Below, one piece after another: positions 18,015 through 26,555 of a DNA stretch of 64,000 nt. Source of the stretch: Candidatus Thorarchaeota archaeon (GTDB lineage Archaea; Asgardarchaeota; Thorarchaeia; Thorarchaeales; Thorarchaeaceae); the NCBI GenBank assembly GCA_016839245.1, contig JAEOUN010000055.1, positions 1 to 64,000 of the forward strand, in the 5' to 3' direction. Below the pieces are notes generated by a model. It did not search any database. It worked only from the letters and a program-made list of their open reading frames with translations, and was not told the origin of the DNA. Numbering within the stretch: the stretch's first letter is position 1; every line of letters starts with the position of its first letter. A program made the position numbers and the translations under genes.

Positions 18015-18740
18015 TCAGAATCTTTCGACATTCTTTTCATCATCTCGAATATCGGATTGCGTGCTATTCTTACGGATTTTCAGTGTGTAGATATTATAAA
18101 CAAGACCGAGTCCAACTGATAGGATCATCAGTATCGCAGTATGGACTACATACATATCAAAGGGATCAGGATATCCAAAAACAACCGAAACAGACTTGCC
18201 AAGAAGAGACTCCCACATCGCATTTGATTCAACGCTAATGAGCTGATGTGGAAGAACAATAAACAAACCGTAAGCATCACTGAAAACTATGCCTTCTTGC
18301 ACGTTTGCTTGAACAATCAGATAAATGAGAACAGCAAGAGAGGAACCAACAATCAGCCCAAGATAGCGTCTAATGATAGAATTGAAAATATATCGGTTCA
18401 CTGATTTTCCTCTTGAGGTTCTAGAGAAGTCAGCATAGATACCTAACAATATTGGACCCAAGATCAGCATCAATATCATAGGCACCATAGTATGGTCAAG
18501 ATCAGCCATGTACTGTTTGTATACTAGAATAGAATCACCAACTGCCCATCCAGGTGGTAGTTGTGAGCCAATTCTCAGATCGGGCCAATTCTCAAGTTTA
18601 ATCTCGTAGTGTCCAGCACTATCATATGCAATGGTGCCGGTATCGAGATTTGGAAAGATGTCGAAGCAGAATAACAATCCTATTGCCAAACCTATTATTA
18701 GAAATTTTACCCTAACCATCACCAACCACGGATTAACCAT
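18015..18740 (-). CDS. Hypothetical membrane protein with extracytoplasmic loop
   Basis: A protein of about 241 aa with an N-terminal hydrophobic segment, an extracytoplasmic domain of about 60 residues (DTGTIAYDSAGHYEIKLENWPDL), then three further hydrophobic segments and a charged C-terminal tail. I do not recognise the family. The start may be ATG 18740 or a later ATG eight codons downstream (MVRVKF), the latter preceded by GGTGATGG. The gene is convergent with the beta-helix protein gene. Confidence 0.55.
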   Translation of the reverse strand: MVNPWLVMVRVKFLIIGLAIGLLFCFDIFPNLDTGTIAYDSAGHYEIKLENWPDLRIGSQLPPGWAVGDSILVYKQYMADLDHTMVPMILMLILGPILLGIYADFSRTSRGKSVNRYIFNSIIRRYLGLIVGSSLAVLIYLIVQANVQEGIVFSDAYGLFIVLPHQLISVESNAMWESLLGKSVSVVFGYPDPFDMYVVHTAILMILSVGLGLVYNIYTLKIRKNSTQSDIRDDEKNVERF

Positions 18741-18809
18741 CAAGAGATTATTATAATAAATCTACTTCTCATGTATAATCCCATAGATATTGACACAAGA
18801 GATGCAATA

Positions 18810-18974
18810 TCAACACCTAATTCTTTCGTTCCTCAAGAATCTAAGTATCTCCTTGATCTTCTCTGCGACCTTTCTCGCCCTTGGTGTAATGAGCAATAAA
18901 GTATTAGTCAAAGAAGTTATCATCATCAAGAACTCTTCTAATCTAGCGAAGATTATTCTGTCGCTCAATCTCAT
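18810..18974 (-). CDS. Possible small basic amphipathic protein (54 aa)
   Basis: On the minus strand an ATG at 18974 opens a 54-codon frame with a protein-like composition: an amphipathic helix (LEEFLMMITSLTNTLLLI) followed by a basic helix (RARKVAEKIKEILRFLRNER). GAGG lies about 10 nt upstream. A plus-strand frame covers the same bases but has Ile/Leu/Asn-rich shadow-like composition. The locus is upstream of and divergent from the POR operon, in an otherwise empty 370-base gap. No homology is recognised and it may be spurious. Confidence 0.35.
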   Translation of the reverse strand: MRLSDRIIFARLEEFLMMITSLTNTLLLITPRARKVAEKIKEILRFLRNERIRC

Positions 18975-19111
18975 TAGGACTTGTCCTCAGTTTTCTCACA
19001 TCTGTATTCCCTATCCCGCCTATTAAGCAGGTATTTTCCGTATCACTAAATACATAAGTATCTCACAGAGTGCAAGCTCAGAATCATCTCGCAATATAGG
19101 TGTGATTGATA

Positions 19112-19687
19112 ATGGCGATGGATTTCGCAAAAGGAATTACTGAATTTCGCTGGCACGGGCGAGGCGGACAAGGTGTCGTGACCTCGAACCAGATGCTAGG
19201 TAAAGCTGCCCTCGCGGAAGGCAACTATATACAGGCTTTCCCAGAGTTTGGTCCCGAGCGTACGGGAGCACCAGTGAGGGCATTCTTAAGAATCAGTAAG
19301 GCACCCATCCAGGTGTACGCACAGGTTTATCACCCGGATGTTGTGGTCTGTATTGACCCGACCTTACTTGAAGTCGTAAATCCAACTGAGGGATTGAAAC
19401 CCGACGGGACTCTTGTTCTTAATACGAGTAACGATCCGAAGACCATCCGTGAAAAATATGGATTCACAGGAGGGAAGGTAGTTACCGTTGATGCAAGTAC
19501 GATAGCTATGGAAGTCATGGGTAGACCGTTTTACAACATGCCAACTATGGCGGCTGCAGTCTCTGCTACAGGTGTAGTAGCAGTCGATACAGTTGTGGAA
19601 GAAGTCCTCAATCGATATCCTGGGAAAGTTGGTACATTGAACAAGACTGCAATCGAAAGAGCAGTACAGGAGGCAAAAATCGGATGA
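19112..19687 (+). CDS. porG: Pyruvate/2-oxoacid:ferredoxin oxidoreductase gamma subunit
   Basis: A 191-aa protein with the FRWHGRGGQGVVTS N-terminal loop typical of POR gamma subunits and the ERTGAPVRAF segment that contacts CoA. It is the first gene of a gamma-delta-alpha-beta operon, the standard archaeal order for pyruvate:ferredoxin oxidoreductase. The start is ATG 19112, with AGGTGTGAT just upstream; an in-frame TTG lies six bases before it. Its stop overlaps the delta subunit start. Confidence 0.9.
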   Translation: MAMDFAKGITEFRWHGRGGQGVVTSNQMLGKAALAEGNYIQAFPEFGPERTGAPVRAFLRISKAPIQVYAQVYHPDVVVCIDPTLLEVVNPTEGLKPDGTLVLNTSNDPKTIREKYGFTGGKVVTVDASTIAMEVMGRPFYNMPTMAAAVSATGVVAVDTVVEEVLNRYPGKVGTLNKTAIERAVQEAKIG

Positions 19688-19980
19688 GTGAGAAGTATAA
19701 TGAGATTCCCATGGCTGGCAACATCATCGAACCAGGTAATTCATTGAAATATAAGACTGGAGGATGGCGTGCTGAGCGGCCTATCCATAATGATGAGACC
19801 TGCCTCTGGATAAAGAATGGAACCTGTGGACGCTGTTGGATCTACTGTCCTGATGCCGCAGTTGTGCTTACAGAGAAGGATGGCAAGTATGTCTATGCAT
19901 ACAATTACGACTATTGCAAAGGCTGTGGAATTTGTGCAAATGAATGTCCAACAGATTCTATCAAAATGGAGAAGGAGTGA
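19684..19980 (+). CDS. porD: Pyruvate:ferredoxin oxidoreductase delta subunit (2x[4Fe-4S] ferredoxin)
   Basis: A 98-aa ferredoxin-like subunit with two four-Cys motifs (C..........CGRCWIYCPD and CKGCGICANECP) that hold two [4Fe-4S] clusters for electron transfer to ferredoxin. The first motif begins with CLWIKNGTCGRC, the spacing usual for POR delta subunits. It overlaps the gamma gene by ATGA and is followed 6 bases later by the alpha subunit, so the four genes are one transcript. Confidence 0.92.
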   Translation: MSEKYNEIPMAGNIIEPGNSLKYKTGGWRAERPIHNDETCLWIKNGTCGRCWIYCPDAAVVLTEKDGKYVYAYNYDYCKGCGICANECPTDSIKMEKE

Positions 19981-19986
19981 GATTCA

Positions 19987-21180
19987 ATGAGTATATCTAA
20001 AGATAAAATCAAAATCGAGGGTCTCACTGGAGATGCTGCTATCGCTCACGCACTTAAGCAAGCCGACCTTGATGTTCTTGCGGCATACCCAATCACTCCT
20101 CAGACAATTATTGTTGAAGACTATCAAAAGTTCGCGGCAGATGGCGAAGTCAATGCAGCAGTAATCCCCGTTGAGTCCGAGCACTCAGCCATGAGCGCTT
20201 GTGTCGGTGCATCAGCGGTAGGTGCAAGAGTTGCAACAGCATCAGCATCAGCTGGTCTTGCACTCATGTGGGAAATCCTCTATTGTGCAGCCTCTATGAG
20301 GATGCCAATCGTCTTTACAGTGGCTAATAGAGCATTATCAGCGCCTATCAATATTCACAACGACCACAGTGATGGTATGGGAATGCGTGATAGCGGATTC
20401 ATCCAACTCTATTGTCAGAGTTCTCAAGAAGCATATGATACAACCCTCATGGCATTCAGGTTAGCAGAGCATCATGACGTATTACTTCCTGTGATGGTCG
20501 GTATTGATGGATTCATAGTAAGTCATAATGTTGAGCGTGTAGAGATGCTACCTGATGATGCTGTGAAGAAATTCGTAGGAGTAAGGACACCGGTTCAGCC
20601 ACTCGATCCCAAGAATCCAATTACGATGGGACCACTTGCCTTGACTGACTACTACTTTGAGTTCAAAGAACAGCAGGATAAGGCAATGCAGAACGTCATA
20701 AAGGTGTATAATGAGGTCGAAGCCGAATTCGAAAAGCTCACTGGCCGCAAGTATGGCTTGTTTGAAACATACAAGACTGATGATGCAGAGATCATCATTA
20801 TAGCAATGAGCTCAATGGGTGGCACTGCAAAGGTGGTTGCTGATGTACTTAGAGAGCATGGCGAAAAAGTTGGTGTCATTCGTCTGAAGATGTTCCGACC
20901 GTTCCCAACTAAGGAGCTCGGAAAAGCCATTGGTAAAGCAAAGGCAATCGCAGTCTTCGAGAAGGCAATGTCCTTTGGAGCGGCTACTAATCCATTGGCA
21001 CTAGAAGTCAAGACAGCGCTTTATGAGGCTGAATCACGACCAATGGTTGTTAATTTTGTCGTGGGACTTGGAGGTCGAGATGTACCGCCAACTACTTTCG
21101 TTGAAGGTTTTGAGAAGACAAAGGAGTACCTAAAGAAAGGTGAAGCACCATTGTACGAAACTTTGGGGGTGCGTAAATAA
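19987..21180 (+). CDS. porA: Pyruvate:ferredoxin oxidoreductase alpha subunit
   Basis: A 397-aa protein with the YPITPQT opening, the SEHSAMSACVGASA.GARV.TA segment and a C-terminal domain (IIIAMSSMGGTAKVVADVLREHG.KVGV) typical of POR alpha subunits. The specific pattern ANRALSAPINIHNDHSD matches pyruvate-type enzymes rather than 2-oxoglutarate types. It provides the pyrimidine-side domain of the thiamine-diphosphate site. GGAGTGA precedes the ATG. The stop overlaps the beta start by one base. Confidence 0.9.
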   Translation: MSISKDKIKIEGLTGDAAIAHALKQADLDVLAAYPITPQTIIVEDYQKFAADGEVNAAVIPVESEHSAMSACVGASAVGARVATASASAGLALMWEILYCAASMRMPIVFTVANRALSAPINIHNDHSDGMGMRDSGFIQLYCQSSQEAYDTTLMAFRLAEHHDVLLPVMVGIDGFIVSHNVERVEMLPDDAVKKFVGVRTPVQPLDPKNPITMGPLALTDYYFEFKEQQDKAMQNVIKVYNEVEAEFEKLTGRKYGLFETYKTDDAEIIIIAMSSMGGTAKVVADVLREHGEKVGVIRLKMFRPFPTKELGKAIGKAKAIAVFEKAMSFGAATNPLALEVKTALYEAESRPMVVNFVVGLGGRDVPPTTFVEGFEKTKEYLKKGEAPLYETLGVRK

Positions 21181-22139
21181 TGGCTACAGAAAATAAACCC
21201 GCAGTGTCAATCAAAGATATGATCAAGAAAGATCGTATTCTGAACTCCGGTCATCGTATGTGCGCAGGGTGTGCTGCACCAGTTGTGATCAAACTAATGG
21301 GAATGGCACTCAGAGGACCTACCATTGTATGTAATAACACAGGATGCCTTGAAGTCGCGACAACAATTTATCCATACACTGCATGGAATCTACCATGGAT
21401 TCATGTCGCGTTCGAGAACGCAGCAGCTGTTGCATCTGGTGTGATTGAGGCAACAAAAGTCATGCACAGTAAAGGACGCTTCGATTACGAACATGTTGAT
21501 GTGATTGCACTTGGTGGAGATGGCGCTTCATTTGATATTGGCTTTGGAGCTATCAGTGGTGCTATGGAACGAGGACATGATATGGTCTACATGTGCTATG
21601 ACAATGGAGCATATCAAAACACAGGAATTCAGAGGTCCGGTGCAACATTCACTGGACAGGAGACTACAACCTCATGGGCAGGTAGTGCGATTCCTGGCAA
21701 GCTTCAACGTAAAAAGCCCCTTGCAGAGATAGTTGCAGCACACAAGATACCCTACGTGGCTACTGTTGAACCCTCTAACTATCGTGATTTCATCACCAAG
21801 TTCCGCAAGGCGCTTGAGGTCGAAGGTCCGGCATTCGTTCACGCATTCTCACCATGTCCAAGAGGATGGAGGTCAGCAACCGGAGAGTCCATTGCACTCT
21901 CAAAGCTTGCTGTAGAAACTGGACTGCACCCACTCTACGAAGTGATCAACGGAGAGGAGTGGATCATGTCAAGTGCAAGCAAGAACCTCAAAGAACTCAA
22001 GCCTGTTGATGAATATTTCCAGAAACAGGGACAGTTTAAGCACCTCTTCAAACCCGAATGGGAAGACTTCAGAAAGAGTATCCAGGAGATGGTTACTCAT
22101 GACTGGGAAGTCTTGAAGAAGAAGTGTGGAGTCGAGTAA
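21180..22139 (+). CDS. porB: Pyruvate:ferredoxin oxidoreductase beta subunit
   Basis: A 319-aa thiamine-diphosphate-binding subunit. It has CAGCAAP (Cys residues that, with later Cys such as NTGCLE and SPCPRGW, ligate the third [4Fe-4S] cluster), the GGDGASFDIGFG motif for Mg-ThDP binding, and YDNGAYQNTGIQRSG. These are standard PorB features. It completes the porGDAB operon, which oxidises pyruvate (or a related 2-oxoacid) to acetyl-CoA and reduces ferredoxin. A strong hairpin-plus-T terminator follows. Confidence 0.92.
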   Translation: MATENKPAVSIKDMIKKDRILNSGHRMCAGCAAPVVIKLMGMALRGPTIVCNNTGCLEVATTIYPYTAWNLPWIHVAFENAAAVASGVIEATKVMHSKGRFDYEHVDVIALGGDGASFDIGFGAISGAMERGHDMVYMCYDNGAYQNTGIQRSGATFTGQETTTSWAGSAIPGKLQRKKPLAEIVAAHKIPYVATVEPSNYRDFITKFRKALEVEGPAFVHAFSPCPRGWRSATGESIALSKLAVETGLHPLYEVINGEEWIMSSASKNLKELKPVDEYFQKQGQFKHLFKPEWEDFRKSIQEMVTHDWEVLKKKCGVE

Positions 22140-22147
22140 GTTTAGTT

Positions 22148-22190
22148 GACTGGAACTCTTCAGTTCCAGTCGTTTCATTTTTTTTTTGTG
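22148..22190 (+). terminator. Intrinsic terminator of the porGDAB operon
   Basis: A perfect 10-bp stem (GACTGGAACT / AGTTCCAGTC) with a CTTC loop is followed by GTTTCA and ten T residues. It sits 8 bases after the porB stop. Confidence 0.8.
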
Positions 22191-22202
22191 TAACAATATA
22201 TG

Positions 22203-22943
22203 TTATGATGAGTATTCTGAAGTGTCATATTCCATAAGTTGATCAGAAGTGACATCTGGAATTCTTTCAGAAAATTGATCTATTAGCGATGATAACATCT
22301 TAGGAATCCGCTTAGACATCATATGGTAGTAGTTCTCGACTTCATGTACTTCATGCTCAGGAAATACAGATTTTAATAATTCTTCGACCTCAGTTTTCAG
22401 ATTAGACAAGATTCTTTTGTATTTTCGCTGAAACATGATAAGTGGCACAGCAAAAGGAAGAAAGGGAATAACAAGGATGAGTAATATTGGAAAAAGAATT
22501 GAGTAATTCCTACCAATAATCAATGCCAATTCTACATTCCCAAATAACAGTGCAAGCGTTGCAGATATCATTACCATGATGAGAAAAACCATAATGATGA
22601 TCATTGCCATTCCCAGAAGGAAGGTAGGTATTGCCAGTCGTCCAACTAATTTACGTTTTGAGAGATACGGAATGATGGAGCCGCCAATGAAAGGTAGCCC
22701 ATCATCACTCGTGCAGGAACAATAGACAATTCCACAATCATTCTTTACGTGAAATCTTGAGCTTTCATCGCACAGGGATGCGGCTAGATGATATTCATTA
22801 TCAATCAACAGTCTCGCGATATCATCAAGGTAATCAGTGGTGTGTGTTGCAATAAACAGGAAACCAGATCCAGTGTCGGGGGGCGAGATGAACCACAACT
22901 CAGGAAATGGTAAAGATGACATAATATGCCTTTGATTTTCCAT
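22203..22943 (-). CDS. Hypothetical membrane protein
   Basis: A protein of about 246 aa with a soluble N-terminal domain (about 1-85, containing the Cys-bearing stretch CGIVYCSC), two long hydrophobic helices (about 95-125 and 135-160) and a charged C-terminal domain with ELLKSVFPEHEVHEVENYYHMM. The family is not recognised. ATG 22943 is chosen; a GTG at 22967 is also in frame, right behind the stop of thyX, with which it may be co-transcribed. Confidence 0.55.
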   Translation of the reverse strand: MENQRHIMSSLPFPELWFISPPDTGSGFLFIATHTTDYLDDIARLLIDNEYHLAASLCDESSRFHVKNDCGIVYCSCTSDDGLPFIGGSIIPYLSKRKLVGRLAIPTFLLGMAMIIIMVFLIMVMISATLALLFGNVELALIIGRNYSILFPILLILVIPFLPFAVPLIMFQRKYKRILSNLKTEVEELLKSVFPEHEVHEVENYYHMMSKRIPKMLSSLIDQFSERIPDVTSDQLMEYDTSEYSS

Positions 22944-22972
22944 TCTTTTTAATTCTAGTAATGACACACGAA

Positions 22973-23692
22973 TTATTCAAAACCAATATCATCAAAGAGG
23001 AATGAAAGCCCTTCCTCTTCTATCAGATGATACATCTTCTTGGCAACAGCACGGATCTCGAAATCAGCCTCGTGTTTCGCTCGGAGGCTGAAGAAGTTAC
23101 GGAGCGAGCGTGCATTAATTGTCATAATCATATCAGTACGTGCATCCTGAGTAAGTCGTCGACGAGCCACATCAACATCATAGCCTTTCTCTAGCCATTT
23201 GTTGTATATATCAATAGTGAGTTGGATGTCCTTTAGCCAATCAGCAAGGTCTTCCTCTCTAATCTGAGGAGGCACTACAAAATCATCAGTAGATAGGTCT
23301 CGTTTCTTTCGCAGGCTCATCTGTGTGTAGGATGCCATCCTATGACGTACTTGTTGATGTGATGCAACTCTTGACATGCTTAGCCAGAATTGAAAGACAA
23401 TATGCTCCAAGACACTCTCATGCCCAAGTTGTATCATCTTGGCTAGAAATTCCTTTGCACGTTCTAGACTGAGATCCGAGATGAATTCGTGATATGCTTC
23501 ATCTTTTCGAGAAACCATTCCAGCGGCAGCGGCATCAATTATCATCTGAGCAGTCGGAATACCAGATTTTGTCCATGTGACTTGGACATTAATTTCGCTT
23601 TCATGTGAAGGCATTCTTGGCCACTGATTTGCCACCTTATTAAGGAATTTGCCCATTGGTTGAAGGGAATTTGACATTGAAGAGCAGATCAT
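22973..23692 (-). CDS. thyX: Flavin-dependent thymidylate synthase
   Basis: A protein of about 239 aa with the diagnostic ThyX motif RHR-x7-S (RHRMASYTQMS, near residue 117), preceded by LEHIVFQFWLSMSRVASHQQVR and followed by an Arg-rich C-terminal helix (INARSLRNFFSLR). ThyX makes dTMP from dUMP with methylene-tetrahydrofolate (or a pterin analogue), FAD and NADPH. The N-terminus is uncertain: ATG 23692, 23677 and a later ATG before SHESEINVQVTW are all in frame, and the last would match the usual ThyX start better. Confidence 0.92.
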   Translation of the reverse strand: MICSSMSNSLQPMGKFLNKVANQWPRMPSHESEINVQVTWTKSGIPTAQMIIDAAAAGMVSRKDEAYHEFISDLSLERAKEFLAKMIQLGHESVLEHIVFQFWLSMSRVASHQQVRHRMASYTQMSLRKKRDLSTDDFVVPPQIREEDLADWLKDIQLTIDIYNKWLEKGYDVDVARRRLTQDARTDMIMTINARSLRNFFSLRAKHEADFEIRAVAKKMYHLIEEEGLSFLFDDIGFE

Positions 23693-23715
23693 TGTTTGGT
23701 CGGGATAAATCGATA

Positions 23716-24627
23716 TCAGTTATTCCCAACACTGACTTCAGGATAGAACACTGCTTCCTTCAATCTCACAAGTGCGTAACTCGTCTTTGTTCGACCAGTA
23801 TAAACTAACTGAGGGTATTCTCTGACCAGATAGAAGCGAAGGGGATTGGAATAGTCGCTCTGTAAGAGTGTGAATATTTCATTCAATGTTTCTTCAAGCT
23901 TTTGCATTTTTGAAGTGTTCAAGTCTACTGTCTTTTTCAAGACTGGAATTCGCACATAGATGTATACACTTTGAAAAATACAGTATAGTGTGACTAAGAA
24001 TAAATAGAATAGAGTAATTCCAAGAAAGGCAATGATAGCTGATTCTGAGGTTAAAGCGCTATAGGTACCAAAACCTATACCGAGTGATAATACAATTGCA
24101 GATATGACTAGAAGAATCATTCTTCTCTTGAGCCATTTTGAATGTCTTTGAGTATCAATAATAAAATCCAAAGGCCAAGTAATGATGTCAGACGTCTGTT
24201 TGATGAAGTTTACAACTTCATCGAACGCCAGACTTTTCTCACTTGAAGAGAGGCTTGATGCCTCATGATAGGGAGCAGGCGATTCCAGTTCATCAGGTTG
24301 CACTATAATTGAGTCAAGATACATTATTGTCTTGGAGATAGTAGTACGAGATAATCCCCTAAATCCGCACTCTCTTATCTTTTTTCTAATTTTAGCGAAA
24401 CCTATCAGACATAAAGCGATTCCAGAAAGAACCAAAAATAATCCAATATATTTGACCAAGCTTGCGGTAGAATATGAGATAACAAAGAGAGTGACTCCGC
24501 TTGATACTGATAAAAGACCTGCAGCCAACTCTGTGGAATAAGGTAGATCCTCTGGATAAGAAATGCGATTTTCATTTTTCGATAGGTATTTTTCAAACTC
24601 TGGAAAACGACTGTCCCCGTCCACCAT
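23716..24627 (-). CDS. Hypothetical membrane protein with two pairs of transmembrane helices
   Basis: A 303-aa protein with an N-terminal helical pair (about 35-80, TELAAGLLSVSSGVTLFV then LVKYIGLFLVLSGIALCLIG), a cytosolic stretch of about 75 residues, a second helical pair (about 165-220) and a C-terminal helical domain. No family is recognised. ATG 24627 is preferred; a TTG at 24651 is also in frame. The paired-helix layout recalls other two-plus-two membrane proteins of unknown function. It lies upstream of thyX on the same strand, with a short gap. Confidence 0.55.
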   Translation of the reverse strand: MVDGDSRFPEFEKYLSKNENRISYPEDLPYSTELAAGLLSVSSGVTLFVISYSTASLVKYIGLFLVLSGIALCLIGFAKIRKKIRECGFRGLSRTTISKTIMYLDSIIVQPDELESPAPYHEASSLSSSEKSLAFDEVVNFIKQTSDIITWPLDFIIDTQRHSKWLKRRMILLVISAIVLSLGIGFGTYSALTSESAIIAFLGITLFYLFLVTLYCIFQSVYIYVRIPVLKKTVDLNTSKMQKLEETLNEIFTLLQSDYSNPLRFYLVREYPQLVYTGRTKTSYALVRLKEAVFYPEVSVGNN

Positions 24628-24717
24628 TCTAATCGTTCTTTTCTTAATCAATGCTTCTCATAAACAATTCTAGTCGACAACAAAGAACTTATTCAGCGGC
24701 ATGCTAGGCATGTCACA

Positions 24718-25530
24718 ATGACAGATAGACTGCTCTCTTATATTGGTCATCCTCTGATTATGGCTCACAGAGGTGAATCAGGGAATATTCCAGAAAATAC
24801 AATGGCTGCTCTTGAGGCTGCTGTGGGATTAGGAGTAGATATTATAGAATCAGATGCACGCTTGACAAAAGATGACCAGATTGTCCTCTTTCATGATGAT
24901 ACTCTAATGAGAACAACAGGGAAAGAAGGAGCTGTACGTGACTATACCTTAGAAGAATTATATGAATTTGATCTTGGATATACTTTCACTACAGATGGTG
25001 GAGCAACATATCCCTTCAGAGGGAATGGTCTCAGGATTATCACCCTACGCGAGGTCTTCGAGAGATTTCCTGAAACTGTTTTTAATTTAGATATCAAAGA
25101 TACCTTTCCAGCGGCTCCACAGGCACTAGCAGACCTCATCTCAGATATGGACAGGAAACAATCAGTTATCATAGCTTCATTCACCGATACACAGATTGAG
25201 CTGTTCAGAGAAATTCTCCCTGAAGTTCCAACAAGTGCTCATCCTGGAGAGGTTAAAAAATTCGTATTTTTCTCGAAGTTGGGAATTCCAAGAATCAAGA
25301 GAGAGGATATCCATTACAGAGCATTCCAAGTACCTATGAAATCAGGACCCTTCACTGTCGTCACAAAGAAGTTCATCAGAATGGCACATGACCACGGCGT
25401 AGCAGTGCATGTCTGGACCATCAATGATGCACCAACAATGAACTACCTCCTCGACCTAGGTGTAGACGGGATATTCACAGACCAGCCAGCTCTCCTGAAA
25501 TCCATACTTCAACAGCGAGAACTATTATAA
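24718..25530 (+). CDS. Glycerophosphodiester phosphodiesterase
   Basis: A 270-aa GDPD-family enzyme with the catalytic AHRGESGNIPENT motif (residues about 16-28), ESDARLTKD and LFHDD (about 43-60), a metal-ligand NLDIKD segment and the C-terminal HVWTINDAPTMNYLLDLGVDGIFTD. The family hydrolyses glycerophosphodiesters to glycerol phosphate and an alcohol using a metal ion. No signal peptide is seen, so it is cytosolic, possibly in lipid head-group turnover. Confidence 0.9.
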   Translation: MTDRLLSYIGHPLIMAHRGESGNIPENTMAALEAAVGLGVDIIESDARLTKDDQIVLFHDDTLMRTTGKEGAVRDYTLEELYEFDLGYTFTTDGGATYPFRGNGLRIITLREVFERFPETVFNLDIKDTFPAAPQALADLISDMDRKQSVIIASFTDTQIELFREILPEVPTSAHPGEVKKFVFFSKLGIPRIKREDIHYRAFQVPMKSGPFTVVTKKFIRMAHDHGVAVHVWTINDAPTMNYLLDLGVDGIFTDQPALLKSILQQRELL

Positions 25531-25677
25531 TAGCACCTATCGCGAACTCATATACTAGAATATGACTAACCGAAATAGCTTAATATGCATCGACCGGAAG
25601 GTGAAAATTAACAGTCCAAGCCGGACTACTTGTAGTTGGGACCGTGGACTAGTAAGACCGATTGGAAGAATGAATCA

Positions 25678-25815
25678 ATGACCTGTTCAGAATATAATGC
25701 GGCCGAGGGTAAGTGCGGTGTTGACGGATTCAAGTTCTATACGGGCATGAATAAACCTTGCGAAACTCCTGGTATAACCAAAGACAAGTGTCCTAGATTT
25801 GCCATGCAAGGATAG
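25678..25815 (+). CDS. Small four-Cys protein (45 aa)
   Basis: A 46-codon frame after the phosphodiesterase gene encodes MTCSEYNAAEGKCGVDGF followed by a second half with PCETPG and DKCPRFAMQG. The even spacing of four cysteines (C3, C13, C28, C38) suggests a small metal-binding fold. A longer in-frame start at a TTG would add 14 residues, including a WTSKTDWKNES stretch. It is followed 37 bases later by a strong terminator, which supports a real transcript. Function unknown. Confidence 0.5.
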   Translation: MTCSEYNAAEGKCGVDGFKFYTGMNKPCETPGITKDKCPRFAMQG

Positions 25816-25851
25816 TCAGCTCAAACGTACTGCTTTTGGAAACCAAACAGT

Positions 25852-25888
25852 GGGCTGAGCATGGGGCTCAGTCCCCCTTCAGTTTTTT
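25852..25888 (+). terminator. Intrinsic terminator after the small Cys protein
   Basis: A nine-base-pair stem (GGGCTGAGC / GCTCAGTCC, one G-T pair) is followed by a pyrimidine stretch and TTTTTT at 25882-25887. Confidence 0.65.
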
Positions 25889-25923
25889 CGAAACATATTC
25901 TCAGATTTATCGACATTTTAGGT

Positions 25924-26459
25924 TCAATCAGATTTGAGATCTTCATCATTAGGTTTTTTATGTCTAAGTCTTGATGATACTCTTGTTCTAAAGGGGACAT
26001 GAATTACTCGATTATCTGTCGAAGAGTCATCCATTGGCTCATGCACATATTTGGCAAGGAGTAACATTGCAATCGGGTATAAGGGGATTGGAAGAATATA
26101 GGATGCAGTAAATGACCTGTTCATGGCGATCATGGATGAGAGTGCTATTCCTGCATCAAGCAAAATGATGAGAAGGACTAGGATAGTGAGCTGCTTTCTT
26201 GTAGATTTTCCTCTGATGTATCGCAATGCTGCAACACCAAGCCATAGAGAGAGCGCCCAGTTGATCAGTGTCCAGGGCGATGTCCAAGCAGCGGCTGCGA
26301 CTGTAAGTAATGTATAACCATTGAAAACAATTAGACCAGGAACGGACCAAGTATATCAGTTATTAGACCAAGAACTGAAAAGATGAGAAGTCCAAGTCTT
26401 CTTGCAAGAACAGCGATTCTCGCCTCGTTGTATTCATTGTATGAATCTTTGATAAGAAT
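25924..26459 (-). pseudogene. Frameshifted membrane-protein gene
   Basis: The open frame ending at 25924 has no good start: its first usable codon is a TTG at 26226, in the middle of a hydrophobic protein. The same frame continues upstream with protein-like sequence (GLIVFNGYTLLTVAAAAW and later INWALSLWLGVAALRY) until about 26340. There the protein-like signal jumps to another frame (ARIAVLARRLGLLIFSVLGLITDILGPF), which runs to a stop at 26331. One extra base near 26336-26342, in the TTCCTGG run on the minus strand, would join them. The joined product would have four or five membrane helices. Its upstream end also lacks an ATG, with only ATT/ATC available near 26459. This is either a decayed gene or a sequencing indel. 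Confidence 0.6.
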
Positions 26460-26477
26460 TTAGAAATAGCAAAGTGA

Positions 26478-26512
26478 TAGAAAAGAAGGTGGACCGGAGT
26501 CGCCTCCGGTCC
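26478..26512 (-). terminator. Intrinsic terminator of the small-GTPase operon
   Basis: Read on the minus strand, a perfect nine-base-pair stem (GGACCGGAG / CTCCGGTCC, four-base loop) is followed by ACCTTCTTTTCT. It lies 44 bases after the GTPase stop. Confidence 0.6.
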
Positions 26513-26555
26513 GGGTATTCATTGCTCCGTGGGCACGAAGAATGAAGCGTAAAGG

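Noticed and set aside
18790..19026. 78-aa plus-strand hydrophobic frame
   Set aside because: It lacks a Shine-Dalgarno sequence and its composition looks like a shadow; the minus-strand 54-aa frame in the same place is somewhat more protein-like.
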